Shown here: positions 27,068-36,745 of the stretch, in pieces
How the letters are laid out: each line of letters begins with the position of its first letter
Numbering within the stretch: the first letter of the stretch is position 1
Assembly (NCBI GenBank): GCA_013001595.1
Contig: JABDMH010000056.1
Coordinates: forward strand, 1 to 64,000
Source of the DNA: Saprospiraceae bacterium
GTDB lineage: Bacteria; Bacteroidota; Bacteroidia; Chitinophagales; Saprospiraceae
DNA length: 64,000 bases
Reading direction: 5' to 3'
Notes under the pieces: generated by a model
Seen by the model: the letters and a program-made list of their open reading frames with translations, nothing else
Told to the model about the DNA's origin: nothing
The model's database searches: none
Position numbers and translations under genes: made by a program

Positions 27068-27386
27068 GCTTTGAAATTCTAAGGACGATATACTTGTTCC
27101 TGAATAAGCTACATTGGGGAAATTCAGAGCATCTCGCCATGCTATTATCAGATCCCTTGCGACCATGTTCTAGCATAAGGTATCTTTTAGGCTCTCACTG
27201 ATTACTATTGGTTTCTACATTGTTCCTTGTTATTTATGTTTAGCAGTTGAGCATCATCTGGTTATGGATGACTTCCTACGTCTTGTCGGAAGACAAGAAT
27301 TGAGCCGACCCGATAGAGGCTAAGTTCATTACTTTTGAGGTATATTCGTAGGATCTTTAAACCACTAAATCGGGTTTATTGCGAAC
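27068..27386. other. Intergenic gap nqrF-metG with hairpin
   Basis: 319 bp without a supportable gene. It contains a compact hairpin at 27281-27298 (TCTTGTC, loop GGAA, GACAAGA; 7 bp) with no T-run, and the metG promoter element at 27330-27337. A weaker ATGCTA/TAGCAT pair with a long loop lies near 27140-27175. Nothing else recognised. Confidence 0.5.
27330..27337 (+). promoter_or_regulatory. Promoter element of metG-lnt
   Basis: TACTTTTG, a perfect TAnnTTTG, 49 nt upstream of the metG ATG; no clear TTTG at -33. Confidence 0.5.
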
Positions 27387-29525
27387 ATGAATCCCCCGAG
27401 CAGATATCTAGTCACTTCCGCCTTGCCCTATGCCAATGGTCCATTGCATATTGGCCATCTTGCGGGTGCGTATCTACCAGCAGATGCTTTTGTTAGATAC
27501 CTTAGGTTGTCAGCCAAGGATGTAGTGTATATATGTGGTTCTGATGAACACGGAGCAGCCATCACCATACGGGCACTCAGAGAAGACACTACTCCGCAAG
27601 CAATAGTAGAAAAGTATCACAAGATGATCAGCGAAGCCTTCGAGCACATGGGCATTTCGTTTGACATTTATCACCGTACTTCGGCAAAGATCCATCACGA
27701 GACTTCACAAGACTTCTTTCAGAAGCTATATGATAATGGATCTTTCATTGAGAAGGAAAATGATCAGTTCTTTGATGCTGAAGCTGGTCAATTTTTAGCA
27801 GATCGGTACATCATTGGTACTTGCCCTAAATGTGGACATGACGAAGCTTATGGAGATCAGTGCGAAAATTGCGGATCTACATTAAGTCCTACTGAACTCA
27901 TCAAACCTAAATCGACCATTAGCGGTAGTACACCAATACTGAAAAAGACCAAACATTGGTATTTACCATTGGAGCAACATGAAGACTGGTTACGGAGCTT
28001 CATCAGTGAGGGATTGTTGGATGGAGAGCAACATCACTACCCCGACGAGTGGAAAAAACATGTAGTGGGTCAATGTAAATCATGGCTTGATGCAGGTCTC
28101 CAACCCAGAGCCATTACCAGAGACCTTGACTGGGGTGTAGATGTACCGCAACAGATTGACGGTGCGAAGGGGAAGAAGCTCTATGTATGGATGGATGCAC
28201 CGATCGGTTATGTATCGGCCACCAAACAATGGGCGAAAGACCACGGAAAGAATTGGGAGGAGTATTGGAAGGACGATGATACGGCACTCGTACATTTTAT
28301 TGGAAAAGATAACATCGTATTTCACTGTTTGATATTTCCAGTTATTCTAAAGCAATACGGGTCTTTTAATCTACCCATTAATGTGCCTGCCAATCAGTTT
28401 GTAAACCTAGAAGGCAGAAAGGTTTCTACCTCAAAAGGCTGGGCTGTTTGGATAAATGATTACCTCAAAGATTTTCCAAATAGGCAAGACGAATTGAGAT
28501 ATTACTCCTTTAAGATCATGCCGGAGCAACGTGACAGCGATTTCACATGGAAGGGATATCAAGAAGCAGTAAATAATGAGCTGGTAAACAATCTGGGCAA
28601 CTTCATACATCGGGTACTGGTCCTTACGAATAAATACTACAATGGTGTAGTGCCTGTTTTTGATGAAAGCATTTCAATCAATGCTCCCCAAGAGTCTGGA
28701 TTACCTACTTGGCACGATTCGGAACTATTGGACCTCTTCGACAAACTTCATGATCTACGCAGCTATTTGAAGTCTTTCGATTTTCGATCTGCGCTAAAGA
28801 CGTTGATGGAAGTTTCCTCAATCGGTAATCAAATGCTGCAACTTAATGAGCCATGGAAGCACGAGAAAACAGATCCTGACACTGTCAAGGTCGTGATGAA
28901 TTTGGGATTGCAATATGTGACTGCCATTAGCGTGGTGCTAGACATCTTCATGCCTTTCTCTTCCAAGAAATTGCGCAGCATGCTCAGCTTAGCACCCATT
29001 CAAGAAAAGGGAGAATTCGTGGATATCATGGATGCACTTTCTGAAGGAAAGCACTTGATCCAGGCTGGGCATAAAATAAACAAAGCTCAACACTTGTTTT
29101 CCCGAATCGATGACGGAGATATTGCTGCTCAGATAAGCAAACTCAAAGCCACTGAGGGAGCCAAGGAAGAAAATGAAGTGGCGGAAGGAGACATGAAGCC
29201 AACAGCTTCTTTTGATGATTTTAGCAAGTTAGACTTGCGTACCGGCACCATCATTTCTGCTGAGAAAGTTGAAAAGACGGATAAGCTGTTAAAGATCTTG
29301 GTGGATTTAGGATTTGAAACACGTACGGTCGTTTCGGGAATCGCAGAGACCTACGATCCGGAAGAGCTGAAGGGGCAGGAGATTGTTATGATTGCTAATT
29401 TGGCGCCTCGAAAAATCAGAGGTGTGGTGTCAAAGGGTATGATCCTGCTCGCTGAAGATGGCAATGGAAAGCTAGGTTTTGTAAGTGCCCCAAAGGGTTG
29501 GGCCAAAGGGGAAGTGGTAAGATGA
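27387..29525 (+). CDS. metG: Methionyl-tRNA synthetase
   Basis: 712 aa, class I synthetase of the long, dimer-forming type. It has the HIGH-type motif PLHIGHLAGAY (about 19-29), a Zn-binding knuckle CPKCGHDEAYGDQCENCG, YVWMDAPIGYVSA, and the KMSKS-type loop GRKVSTSKGW. The C-terminal EMAP/Trbp-like tRNA-binding domain spans about 610-712 (FSKLDLRTGTIISAEKVE, SGIAETYDPEELKGQEI). Its stop overlaps the start of lnt (ATGA), so the two are probably translated together. Confidence 0.97.
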   Translation: MNPPSRYLVTSALPYANGPLHIGHLAGAYLPADAFVRYLRLSAKDVVYICGSDEHGAAITIRALREDTTPQAIVEKYHKMISEAFEHMGISFDIYHRTSAKIHHETSQDFFQKLYDNGSFIEKENDQFFDAEAGQFLADRYIIGTCPKCGHDEAYGDQCENCGSTLSPTELIKPKSTISGSTPILKKTKHWYLPLEQHEDWLRSFISEGLLDGEQHHYPDEWKKHVVGQCKSWLDAGLQPRAITRDLDWGVDVPQQIDGAKGKKLYVWMDAPIGYVSATKQWAKDHGKNWEEYWKDDDTALVHFIGKDNIVFHCLIFPVILKQYGSFNLPINVPANQFVNLEGRKVSTSKGWAVWINDYLKDFPNRQDELRYYSFKIMPEQRDSDFTWKGYQEAVNNELVNNLGNFIHRVLVLTNKYYNGVVPVFDESISINAPQESGLPTWHDSELLDLFDKLHDLRSYLKSFDFRSALKTLMEVSSIGNQMLQLNEPWKHEKTDPDTVKVVMNLGLQYVTAISVVLDIFMPFSSKKLRSMLSLAPIQEKGEFVDIMDALSEGKHLIQAGHKINKAQHLFSRIDDGDIAAQISKLKATEGAKEENEVAEGDMKPTASFDDFSKLDLRTGTIISAEKVEKTDKLLKILVDLGFETRTVVSGIAETYDPEELKGQEIVMIANLAPRKIRGVVSKGMILLAEDGNGKLGFVSAPKGWAKGEVVR

Positions 29526-31267
29526 GCCGCCGATGGTGGATCATGGGATCCTCGGTCTTTGCGGTTGTCTTTACCCTATCCACCTACCTCTTAATTAGCC
29601 GCCAGTTAGACCAGAAACTTTGGGGACATCTGCCGTTATTCCAGTTTTCAGCCGCCTGGCTATTGTTCTTTTTTTTGACTAGTGGAAGGACGCTTACGAC
29701 GAGGCCCGGAATTAAGAATTATGGATTGGCCACTTGTTCTGCGCTCTTACTGACATTGGGATTTCCCCCTTTCCCCTTTCCCTTTCTCATGTTGGGTGCT
29801 TTTGTGCCACTACTGGTTGCATTACATCGCACCCATGGCTTGAGGCAAAAGTTTGTAATGCTACTTCACGCTTTCCTACTTTGGAATATCTGGGCCACAT
29901 TTTGGGTGGCAAATACGGCCTACGCTGCAGGCATATTCGCCAATGTGGTCAATGCACTTCTTATGACCTTACCGGTCCTATTATTTTCCATGATCGTACG
30001 CCGATTGGGTGCATCTGTAGGCCTCGTGGTGTTTGTCAGCACCTGGATTGCATTTGAATTTTTGCATATGCGCTGGGAGCTGTATTGGCCTTGGCTTACT
30101 TTGGGCAATAGTCTATCTAGCATGCCATTCGGCATCCAGTGGTATAGCTATGTCGGCACTCTCGGTGGATCGTTGTGGATCTTAGTGAGCAACCATCTGG
30201 GCTATACACTATATGATAGTGGTAATTGGAAGAGTGCAAGTAGGTGGTCAGTGCTCTTATGTTGGCTCTTGATTCCGTTCATTATTTCTGTGATCACCTA
30301 TGCCAACTGTGAGGATCAGGGTGAAACCATAGAGGTGGTCAGCATTCAACCCAATTTGGAACCCCATTATGAGAAATTCACCTATTCTCCAGATCGTATT
30401 GTTGATCGCTTTATCAAGCTATCAGCCAGTGCAGTAAGGGATTCGACAGATTATCTTTTGTTCCCGGAAACCAGTTTTTCCAGAGTAAACTTGGATCGTC
30501 CATATGATAATCCTTCCATGAGATCACTTCGATCTTACCTGCAGGAGTTTCCAAGGCTTAAGTTAGTGACAGGACTTGATGGATATCGAATTTTACAAGA
30601 TTCCATGGATCTGGCCAGACCCACTACTAGACCTGTGCGAACATCCAGTGGTGAAACGGTTTATTTGGAAGCTTATAATTGTGCCATCCAAATGAATACT
30701 TCGGGCAAATTGCAAGAGAGCTATAAGGCTATGTACGTACCAGGAGCCGAGTATTTCCCCTTTCAAAAGCTGCTTTTTTTCTTACAACCCCTTGTAGACC
30801 GGTTGGGTGGAACCAGTTACGGATACCGCATTCGTTCTAAGTTCGATCTGTTTTCTTCGGAACAGACAGAGATTGCACCCTCGATCTGCTACGAATCGAT
30901 TTTTGGCGAATTTACTAGTCGTTTCATAGCCAAGGGTGCTCAAGCAATATTCATCATGACCAATGATGGTTGGTGGGACAATACCTCTGGCCACAAGCAG
31001 CATGCAGCCTATGCAAGGTTGCGGGCTATTGAAAGTAGGCGAAGCATTGCTCGTTCGGCAAATATGGGTACCTGTTGTTTCATCAATCAACGTGGTGATT
31101 CCTTGCAGGCCACAGCATATGGAGAACCAGGTGCCATTCGCGGAAAAATTGCGCTGAATGATGCCATGACTTTTTATACGAAATGGGGAGATGTACTCGG
31201 ACGAGTATCAGTGTTTATTGCTATCCTTATGCTGCTGCGAGCTGTGGTCAAGAAGATGGTTCCTTAG
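29522..31267 (+). CDS. lnt: Apolipoprotein N-acyltransferase
   Basis: 581 aa inner-membrane enzyme that adds the third acyl chain to lipoproteins. The N-terminal half has about seven to eight transmembrane helices; the second half is a nitrilase-like (CN-hydrolase) domain facing the periplasm. Candidate catalytic triad: Glu in LLFPETSFS, Lys in SYKAMYVPGAEYFPF, Cys in APSICYESIF. MTNDGWWDNTSGHKQH is strongly conserved in Lnt. The start ATG 29522 overlaps the metG stop; an in-frame ATG 24 nt further upstream lies inside metG and is less likely. It serves the lipoproteins encoded nearby (amidohydrolase, M43 protease, small lipoprotein). Confidence 0.94.
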   Translation: MSRRWWIMGSSVFAVVFTLSTYLLISRQLDQKLWGHLPLFQFSAAWLLFFFLTSGRTLTTRPGIKNYGLATCSALLLTLGFPPFPFPFLMLGAFVPLLVALHRTHGLRQKFVMLLHAFLLWNIWATFWVANTAYAAGIFANVVNALLMTLPVLLFSMIVRRLGASVGLVVFVSTWIAFEFLHMRWELYWPWLTLGNSLSSMPFGIQWYSYVGTLGGSLWILVSNHLGYTLYDSGNWKSASRWSVLLCWLLIPFIISVITYANCEDQGETIEVVSIQPNLEPHYEKFTYSPDRIVDRFIKLSASAVRDSTDYLLFPETSFSRVNLDRPYDNPSMRSLRSYLQEFPRLKLVTGLDGYRILQDSMDLARPTTRPVRTSSGETVYLEAYNCAIQMNTSGKLQESYKAMYVPGAEYFPFQKLLFFLQPLVDRLGGTSYGYRIRSKFDLFSSEQTEIAPSICYESIFGEFTSRFIAKGAQAIFIMTNDGWWDNTSGHKQHAAYARLRAIESRRSIARSANMGTCCFINQRGDSLQATAYGEPGAIRGKIALNDAMTFYTKWGDVLGRVSVFIAILMLLRAVVKKMVP

Positions 31268-31374
31268 ATTATATTACCATGATGCGTTGTAGTCAAACTG
31301 CCATTTGAATGGCTTATCTATGGTTGGTCTGGGCAACTTATCCTACATTAGATATTCGTTGAGAAAATGTCCTT

Positions 31375-32985
31375 ATGAGGAATGAATTTGTTGCTTTTGC
31401 TATTCTATCGGTTCTGTTAGTCGTGGGCATTGCGTACTATGTTTGGCCGCCTATGTGGTGGACATTTGTATTGCTCGGGCCACTGCTGTTGCTTGGGCTT
31501 TACGACATGTTTCAGGCTCGACATGCCGTCATGCGAAATTTTCCCATTCTCGGTCGAGGACGGTACATTATGGAAGATTTACGTCCCAAAATGTATCAAT
31601 ACTTCATTGAATCGGATACCAGTGGCCGGCCGATTAATAGAATAAGTCGCAGCATCGTCTACCAGAGGGCTAAGCAGGTCTTAGATACAACCCCCTATGG
31701 TACCCAACTTGATGTGTATGAGGAGGGCTATGAGTGGATCAATCACAGCATTGGATCCAAGCATATTGAACCAGGGCAAGCACAACCTCGGGTGCGTATT
31801 GGTGGGGCAGAATGTACCAAGCCCTATAGTGCGAGTGTGCTCAATGTCTCAGCAATGAGTTTCGGCTCGCTCAGTAAAAATGCCATTTTGGCCCTCAATG
31901 GAGGTGCAAAGATTGGCCAATTTGCGCATAATACAGGGGAGGGCGGGCTGAGTCCCTACCATCTTCAGCATGGTGGAGACATCATCTACCAATTTGGTAC
32001 AGGTTATTTTGGATGTAGAGATATGGCTGGTAATTTCTCACCAGATCTATTTGCCAAGTGTGTGGAGGATGAGCATGTCAAGATGGTCGAGTTGAAGCTT
32101 TCGCAAGGTGCTAAACCTGGCCATGGCGGGATCCTTCCGGCTAAGAAAAATACGCGAGAGATTGCTCGAATTAGGGGCGTAGTACCGGGTACAGATGTAC
32201 TTTCCCCTCCTTCGCACACCGCTTTTACATCACCCTTGGAATTAGTGGAATTTATCCAGAGTCTTCGAGGGTTGTCATTTGGAAAACCGATCGGGTTCAA
32301 ATTATGTATCGGGTGGCGAAGCGAGTTTTTGGCGATCTGCAAGGCCATGGTAAAATTGGATATTTATCCAGATTTTATTGCCGTCGATGGTGGAGAAGGA
32401 GGAACAGGAGCTGCGCCACTAGAATTTACTAATTCTGTAGGCATGCCTTATCGTGATGCAGTGGCTTTTGTTCACAATGCACTTTTTGGTTTCGGCATCC
32501 GGGATAAAATTAAAATCATTGCATCCGGGAAGATCATTTCAGGTTTTGACATCGTGAAGAGCCTGGCACTAGGAGCAGACTTATGTTACAGTGCACGCGC
32601 CATGATGTTGGCACTGGGGTGCATTCAGGCACTAGAGTGCAATAAAAACAATTGCCCAACAGGCGTGGCCACACAAGATCCCGAACTCGTTGCTGGTCTG
32701 TCGGTGTCAGATAAAAAAGTAAGGGTGGCCAACTATCATCGTCAGACTGTACGGAGTTTGATGGAGTTGATATCAGCGAGTGGTTTGGAGTCACCAGATC
32801 AAGTAAGTCGATATTTAATCCACCGCCGGATCAGCCCACTCGAAGTTAGGACCTATGCAGAAATTTATCCCTATATCTCTAGGGGCTCGCTGCTATATGA
32901 AGGTTCGATACCTCCCCATTTTGACCGGGATATGGCTATGGCCAGTCCAGAGAGTTTTTTACCTCGTTTTGTAGAAGTCAACTGA
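31375..32985 (+). CDS. FMN-binding glutamate synthase family protein (membrane-anchored)
   Basis: 536 aa. Two N-terminal transmembrane helices (about 5-45) precede a GltB-like FMN TIM barrel. Marks: SASVLNVSAMSFGSLSKNAI, AHNTGEGGLSPYH, GAKPGHGGILPAKK, VDGGEGGTGAAPLEF, and a Cys cluster LECNKNNCPTGVATQ matching the 3Fe-4S ligand region of glutamate synthase. It lacks the glutaminase domain of true GltB, so ammonia- or thiol-type redox chemistry is possible; its real substrate is unknown for this stand-alone family. A short palindrome (GCCATT/AATGGC near 31300) lies between lnt and this gene. The amidohydrolase gene follows after only 3 bp. Confidence 0.85.
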   Translation: MRNEFVAFAILSVLLVVGIAYYVWPPMWWTFVLLGPLLLLGLYDMFQARHAVMRNFPILGRGRYIMEDLRPKMYQYFIESDTSGRPINRISRSIVYQRAKQVLDTTPYGTQLDVYEEGYEWINHSIGSKHIEPGQAQPRVRIGGAECTKPYSASVLNVSAMSFGSLSKNAILALNGGAKIGQFAHNTGEGGLSPYHLQHGGDIIYQFGTGYFGCRDMAGNFSPDLFAKCVEDEHVKMVELKLSQGAKPGHGGILPAKKNTREIARIRGVVPGTDVLSPPSHTAFTSPLELVEFIQSLRGLSFGKPIGFKLCIGWRSEFLAICKAMVKLDIYPDFIAVDGGEGGTGAAPLEFTNSVGMPYRDAVAFVHNALFGFGIRDKIKIIASGKIISGFDIVKSLALGADLCYSARAMMLALGCIQALECNKNNCPTGVATQDPELVAGLSVSDKKVRVANYHRQTVRSLMELISASGLESPDQVSRYLIHRRISPLEVRTYAEIYPYISRGSLLYEGSIPPHFDRDMAMASPESFLPRFVEVN

Positions 32986-32988
32986 CTC

Positions 32989-34698
32989 ATGAAGGGCATA
33001 TACCGACATTGGTACTTCTTGATCATTTCCCTCGGTGCCTGCACATCTTCAGGTCCCTCTCCAGCTGATCTCGTCATTAAGAATGGCACGTTTGCAACGA
33101 TGAGCAACCTGACAAACGTTCAGGCAATTGCCATCGCTGATGGTAAGATTGTAGCAATTGGAGACACGAATGCATTGGATCTTTACGAATCTGAAAAGAC
33201 CAAAGTGCTAGATGCGCAGGGAGCTTTTATAATGCCTGGCTTTATTGAGGCTCACGGCCATTTTTCGGGCCTGGGAAGTAAACTGCAAGACCTTGATTTT
33301 AGTGGTGCCGAAAATTGGGATGAGATTGTCAATGTAGTCTCCATAGCAGCCCAAAAAGCAGACAAGGGACATTGGATTATCGGGAGGGGATGGCATCAAG
33401 AAAAATGGGAATCCGCTCCAGAGAGGAATCTATACGGCTACCCTTTTCATGATGAGTTGTCTACAGTTTCTCCTTCTAATCCCGTCCTATTGTATCATGC
33501 TTCTGGTCATGCTGTATTCGCAAATGAGGCAGCCATGCAGCAGGCTGGCATCACGTTGGAAACGATCGATCCAAACGGTGGTGCCATTCTCAGATCAAGG
33601 GAAGGTAGAGCCATTGGTGTTTTTGAAGAAACGGCAGCTGCTCTAATCGGAGCAGCATATGAGAGATATCTCGACACCCAATCTGAGACACAACTTTTAG
33701 CGAAATGGAAGGAAGGAATTGAACTAGCTCAGGAAGAATGTCTGACTAAAGGCATTACCAGCTTTTACGATGCTGGATCAACCCTGGAGATCATTGAACG
33801 CTATCGCACTTTTGCTGAGTCAGACCAATTGGATATTAGGCTATGGGTGATGATTCGGCAAAGTGCCCAATCCTTACAATCCGAATTGGGCCGTTTTCCA
33901 TGGCTGGGATTAGGTGATAACTTCCTGACGGTGCGGGCAATCAAGACAGCCGTCGATGGCGCATTGGGATCTTATGGCGCATGGTTGCTCAAACCGTATC
34001 ATGACAAACCGGATTTCGTCGGTCAAAATACCGTGCCGTTGCAAGAGGTGGAGGCACTCGCCACAATGGCCTTGAAGCATGACCTCCAGCTTTGTGTACA
34101 TGCGATCGGTGATCGTGCAAACCACGAAACACTTAATATTTTTGAGCGGTACTATGCCCTGGCTGGCCAACCTAGTGATCTGCGATGGCGCATTGAACAT
34201 GCCCAACATTTGCACCAGCAAGATATCCCTAGATTTAATAAGATCGGAGTTATCGCAGCCATGCAGGGTATACATTGTACATCAGATGCACCTTTTGTAG
34301 AAAAGCGATTGGGATTTGAGCGGTCACGAGTTGGGGCGTACCCTTGGCGATCACTACTTGATGCTGGGGCCATTATTGCAAACGGTACGGACGCACCAGT
34401 CGAAGATGTCGACCCAATTGCTTCCTTTTATGCTTCAGTCACGCGGAAATATCCCGGTCGAGTGGAGCCATTCTTTGCCGCTCAATCGATGACCCGCATG
34501 GAAGCACTTAGATCGTATACGTTGGATGCCGCCTATGCCGGTTTTGAAGACCATATCAAAGGCTCCATAGAAACAGGGAAGTTGGCTGATTTGACCATCT
34601 TAGATAAAAACCTTTTAACTTGCTCTGAGCAGGAAATCCTGCAAACGCATGTTCTATATACGATCGTGGGAGGAGAAATAAAATATCAATTACCATAA
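32989..34698 (+). CDS. Amidohydrolase (YtcJ-like), predicted lipoprotein
   Basis: 569 aa. Lipoprotein signal with lipobox LGAC (Cys about residue 18). The mature part is an Amidohydro_3 metal-dependent hydrolase: N-terminal IKNGTFATM beta-sandwich, metal motif EAHGHFSG, substrate-bound region ATMALKHDLQLCVHAIGDRA, RIEHAQHL, and ANGTDAPVEDVDP. Such enzymes hydrolyse amide bonds in diverse small molecules; the substrate cannot be read from sequence. It is co-transcribed with the preceding FMN enzyme and the following isomerase-like gene (13-bp gap). Confidence 0.85.
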   Translation: MKGIYRHWYFLIISLGACTSSGPSPADLVIKNGTFATMSNLTNVQAIAIADGKIVAIGDTNALDLYESEKTKVLDAQGAFIMPGFIEAHGHFSGLGSKLQDLDFSGAENWDEIVNVVSIAAQKADKGHWIIGRGWHQEKWESAPERNLYGYPFHDELSTVSPSNPVLLYHASGHAVFANEAAMQQAGITLETIDPNGGAILRSREGRAIGVFEETAAALIGAAYERYLDTQSETQLLAKWKEGIELAQEECLTKGITSFYDAGSTLEIIERYRTFAESDQLDIRLWVMIRQSAQSLQSELGRFPWLGLGDNFLTVRAIKTAVDGALGSYGAWLLKPYHDKPDFVGQNTVPLQEVEALATMALKHDLQLCVHAIGDRANHETLNIFERYYALAGQPSDLRWRIEHAQHLHQQDIPRFNKIGVIAAMQGIHCTSDAPFVEKRLGFERSRVGAYPWRSLLDAGAIIANGTDAPVEDVDPIASFYASVTRKYPGRVEPFFAAQSMTRMEALRSYTLDAAYAGFEDHIKGSIETGKLADLTILDKNLLTCSEQEILQTHVLYTIVGGEIKYQLP

Positions 34699-34711
34699 AG
34701 TAGCACATTAG

Positions 34712-35626
34712 ATGAAGCTAGGATTTGTATCAGCGATCTTACCTGACCTTAACCTAAGGGAAGTACTGAGTTTTGCGGGACAGGTGGGATACGATTGTGT
34801 CGAAGTGATGAGTTGGCCTAAGGGTAAGTCCACTCGAAGGTATGCCGGCATCACACACATAGATGTAGAGAGATTTAGTAATGCACAAGGGAAAGAAGTT
34901 AAGGCATTGATGGATCAGTCAGGTGTAGAGATTAGCTCCCTGGGGTATTATCCCAATCCCTTATCTCCTAACGCGGCAGAAAGGAAGGTTGCCGTTGCAC
35001 AAATCAAAAAGGTGATCAAGGCAGCTCATAAGCTGGGACTGCATACTGTGACCACGTTTGTAGGTCGAGACTGGACCAAATCTATAGAGGGCAATTGGTC
35101 CAGTTTTAAACGCATATGGAAGCCGATCATAGAGTATGCTGAGAAGTATCAGGTTCGCATCGGCATCGAGAATTGTCCCATGTGGTTTAGCAGTGATGAG
35201 TGGCCTGGCGGTAAAAACCTGGCAACCACACCTGCGATTTGGAGAAGGATGTTCGCAGAGATTCCCAGTGCCAATTTTGGACTCAACTATGACCCCAGCC
35301 ATATGATCTGGCAACACATGGATTATCTACAACCCATCAAAGATTTTTCGGATCGACTTCATCATATCCATGCCAAGGACGTTCGGTTGGATCAAGATCG
35401 GTTGAACCAGGTTGGGATTATGGCACATCCCAATGATTATCATGCACCTAAATTGCCAGGACTTGGTGACGTAAATTGGGGGAAGTTTTTCTCCTACCTG
35501 ACCGACGTTGGCTATAATGGTCCGGTATGTGTAGAAGTCGAGGATCGTGCTTATGAGGGAAGTCTTGAAGATCGTAAGCGCGCATTAAAACAGAGCTACA
35601 CGTATTTGAGGCAGTACGTAGTGTGA
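34712..35626 (+). CDS. Sugar phosphate isomerase/epimerase family protein (AP endonuclease family 2 fold)
   Basis: 304 aa TIM barrel of the IolE / xylose-isomerase-like superfamily. Seen: metal-binding strand ends GIENCPMW (Glu), [14 protein letters not shown] (Asp, His), HHIHAKDVR (His), and [10 protein letters not shown] (Glu). Because no sugar pathway genes lie beside it, the substrate is open. Last gene of a + strand group of three; its terminator was not clearly identified in the 155-bp convergent gap that follows. Confidence 0.85.
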   Translation: MKLGFVSAILPDLNLREVLSFAGQVGYDCVEVMSWPKGKSTRRYAGITHIDVERFSNAQGKEVKALMDQSGVEISSLGYYPNPLSPNAAERKVAVAQIKKVIKAAHKLGLHTVTTFVGRDWTKSIEGNWSSFKRIWKPIIEYAEKYQVRIGIENCPMWFSSDEWPGGKNLATTPAIWRRMFAEIPSANFGLNYDPSHMIWQHMDYLQPIKDFSDRLHHIHAKDVRLDQDRLNQVGIMAHPNDYHAPKLPGLGDVNWGKFFSYLTDVGYNGPVCVEVEDRAYEGSLEDRKRALKQSYTYLRQYVV

Positions 35627-35781
35627 GAAGGATAAGGAGCATTCATTAATCTTCTTACCCTATACCATTGCTGACGCACCGTTAGAAATCACAGATTAGA
35701 GATTTTTTAATTCACTAACCAGACCCAGTAAGTCTCATAAATTTGATCCTACTCAAAGGATAGCTCTATGTCAGTATGCAC

Positions 35782-36600
35782 TTAGTTATTCCCTAAGATC
35801 AAAGGCAGACCATCTCCACCTCCACCGATGACTATAACTTTTGAGTTGGGAGACTCGGCGAGACGTTCCGTGGCTTCAATGCCCTTATCCTGCAAAATGC
35901 GATCATCCAAGCTTGAGCTCAAGATCCTGTTGGCTTCAGCTTTGGCCTTAGCTTCTATCAATAGACGCTCTGCCTCCTGTTGCTGGCGAGTAAGTTTATA
36001 CTCATACTCCAGCGAAGCTTGTTCCTCTTTAAGCTTTCTTTCAATAGCCTCTTTCAATGTTGCCGGAAGTTGGACCTCACGTATAAGTATGGCATCAAGG
36101 TGTATATGCTTGGATTCCACACTATTCGATGTCTCATCAAATATTTCATCCTGAATAGCTTCCCTTTGCGTAGAATACAGTTCTTCAGGAAGGTACTTAC
36201 CGATCACTTCCCTGGTAGCGGAACGTACTTGTGGAAGCAGAATGCGGTTTAGGTATTCTGGACCAATTTCGTCATGCAAATAACCAATCTCTGACTCAAT
36301 GGGATTATAGAGATAGGAGAGTTCAATCGCTATATTTAGACCATTCTTTGAGAGCACTTCCATTTTGTCAAATCCCTCTCGAATACGCACATCATAGATA
36401 TACATTTTATTCCAGGGCCATACAATATGAAATCCTTGGCTGTATAGTTTATCTTTTTCCAGTCCACCTCCGAAGCGCTTAAATAAGACCCCTTTTTCTC
36501 CCGGATCAATGGTGAGGAATGAGGTATTCGTTAAGGTAAGGAAGCCCATTAATACGATAAAGCCTAAAATGGCTAATTTCATAATCTTCGGCTGATTCAT
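35782..36600 (-). CDS. Prohibitin / SPFH-domain membrane protein
   Basis: 272 aa. One N-terminal transmembrane helix (LAILGFIVLMGFLTLTNTSF) followed by a band-7/SPFH domain (FLTIDPGEKGVLFKRFGG; VRIREGFDKMEVLSKNGL), then a long coiled-coil (about 180-240; LKEEQASLEYEYKLTRQQQE) typical of prohibitins. These proteins form large ring assemblies on the inner membrane and often modulate membrane proteases. A TAnnTTTG element lies about 70 bp upstream of the start. Confidence 0.9.
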   Translation of the reverse strand: MNQPKIMKLAILGFIVLMGFLTLTNTSFLTIDPGEKGVLFKRFGGGLEKDKLYSQGFHIVWPWNKMYIYDVRIREGFDKMEVLSKNGLNIAIELSYLYNPIESEIGYLHDEIGPEYLNRILLPQVRSATREVIGKYLPEELYSTQREAIQDEIFDETSNSVESKHIHLDAILIREVQLPATLKEAIERKLKEEQASLEYEYKLTRQQQEAERLLIEAKAKAEANRILSSSLDDRILQDKGIEATERLAESPNSKVIVIGGGGDGLPLILGNN

Positions 36601-36672
36601 ACTTTTATTTTTTACGAGTTGTTACTACTACTAATCACAAACTACCCAATAAGGTTCATGCGAGATAGCCTT

Positions 36673-36680
36673 CAAAGATA
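36673..36680 (-). promoter_or_regulatory. Promoter element of the prohibitin-like gene
   Basis: On the minus strand this reads TATCTTTG, a perfect TAnnTTTG, giving a leader of about 65 nt. Confidence 0.5.
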
Positions 36681-36745
36681 AAACTTCTCAGATACTAGAC
36701 TAAAGGGGTAACCATCTCGATAGGGCAATGGAAAAGCAGAAGAAG

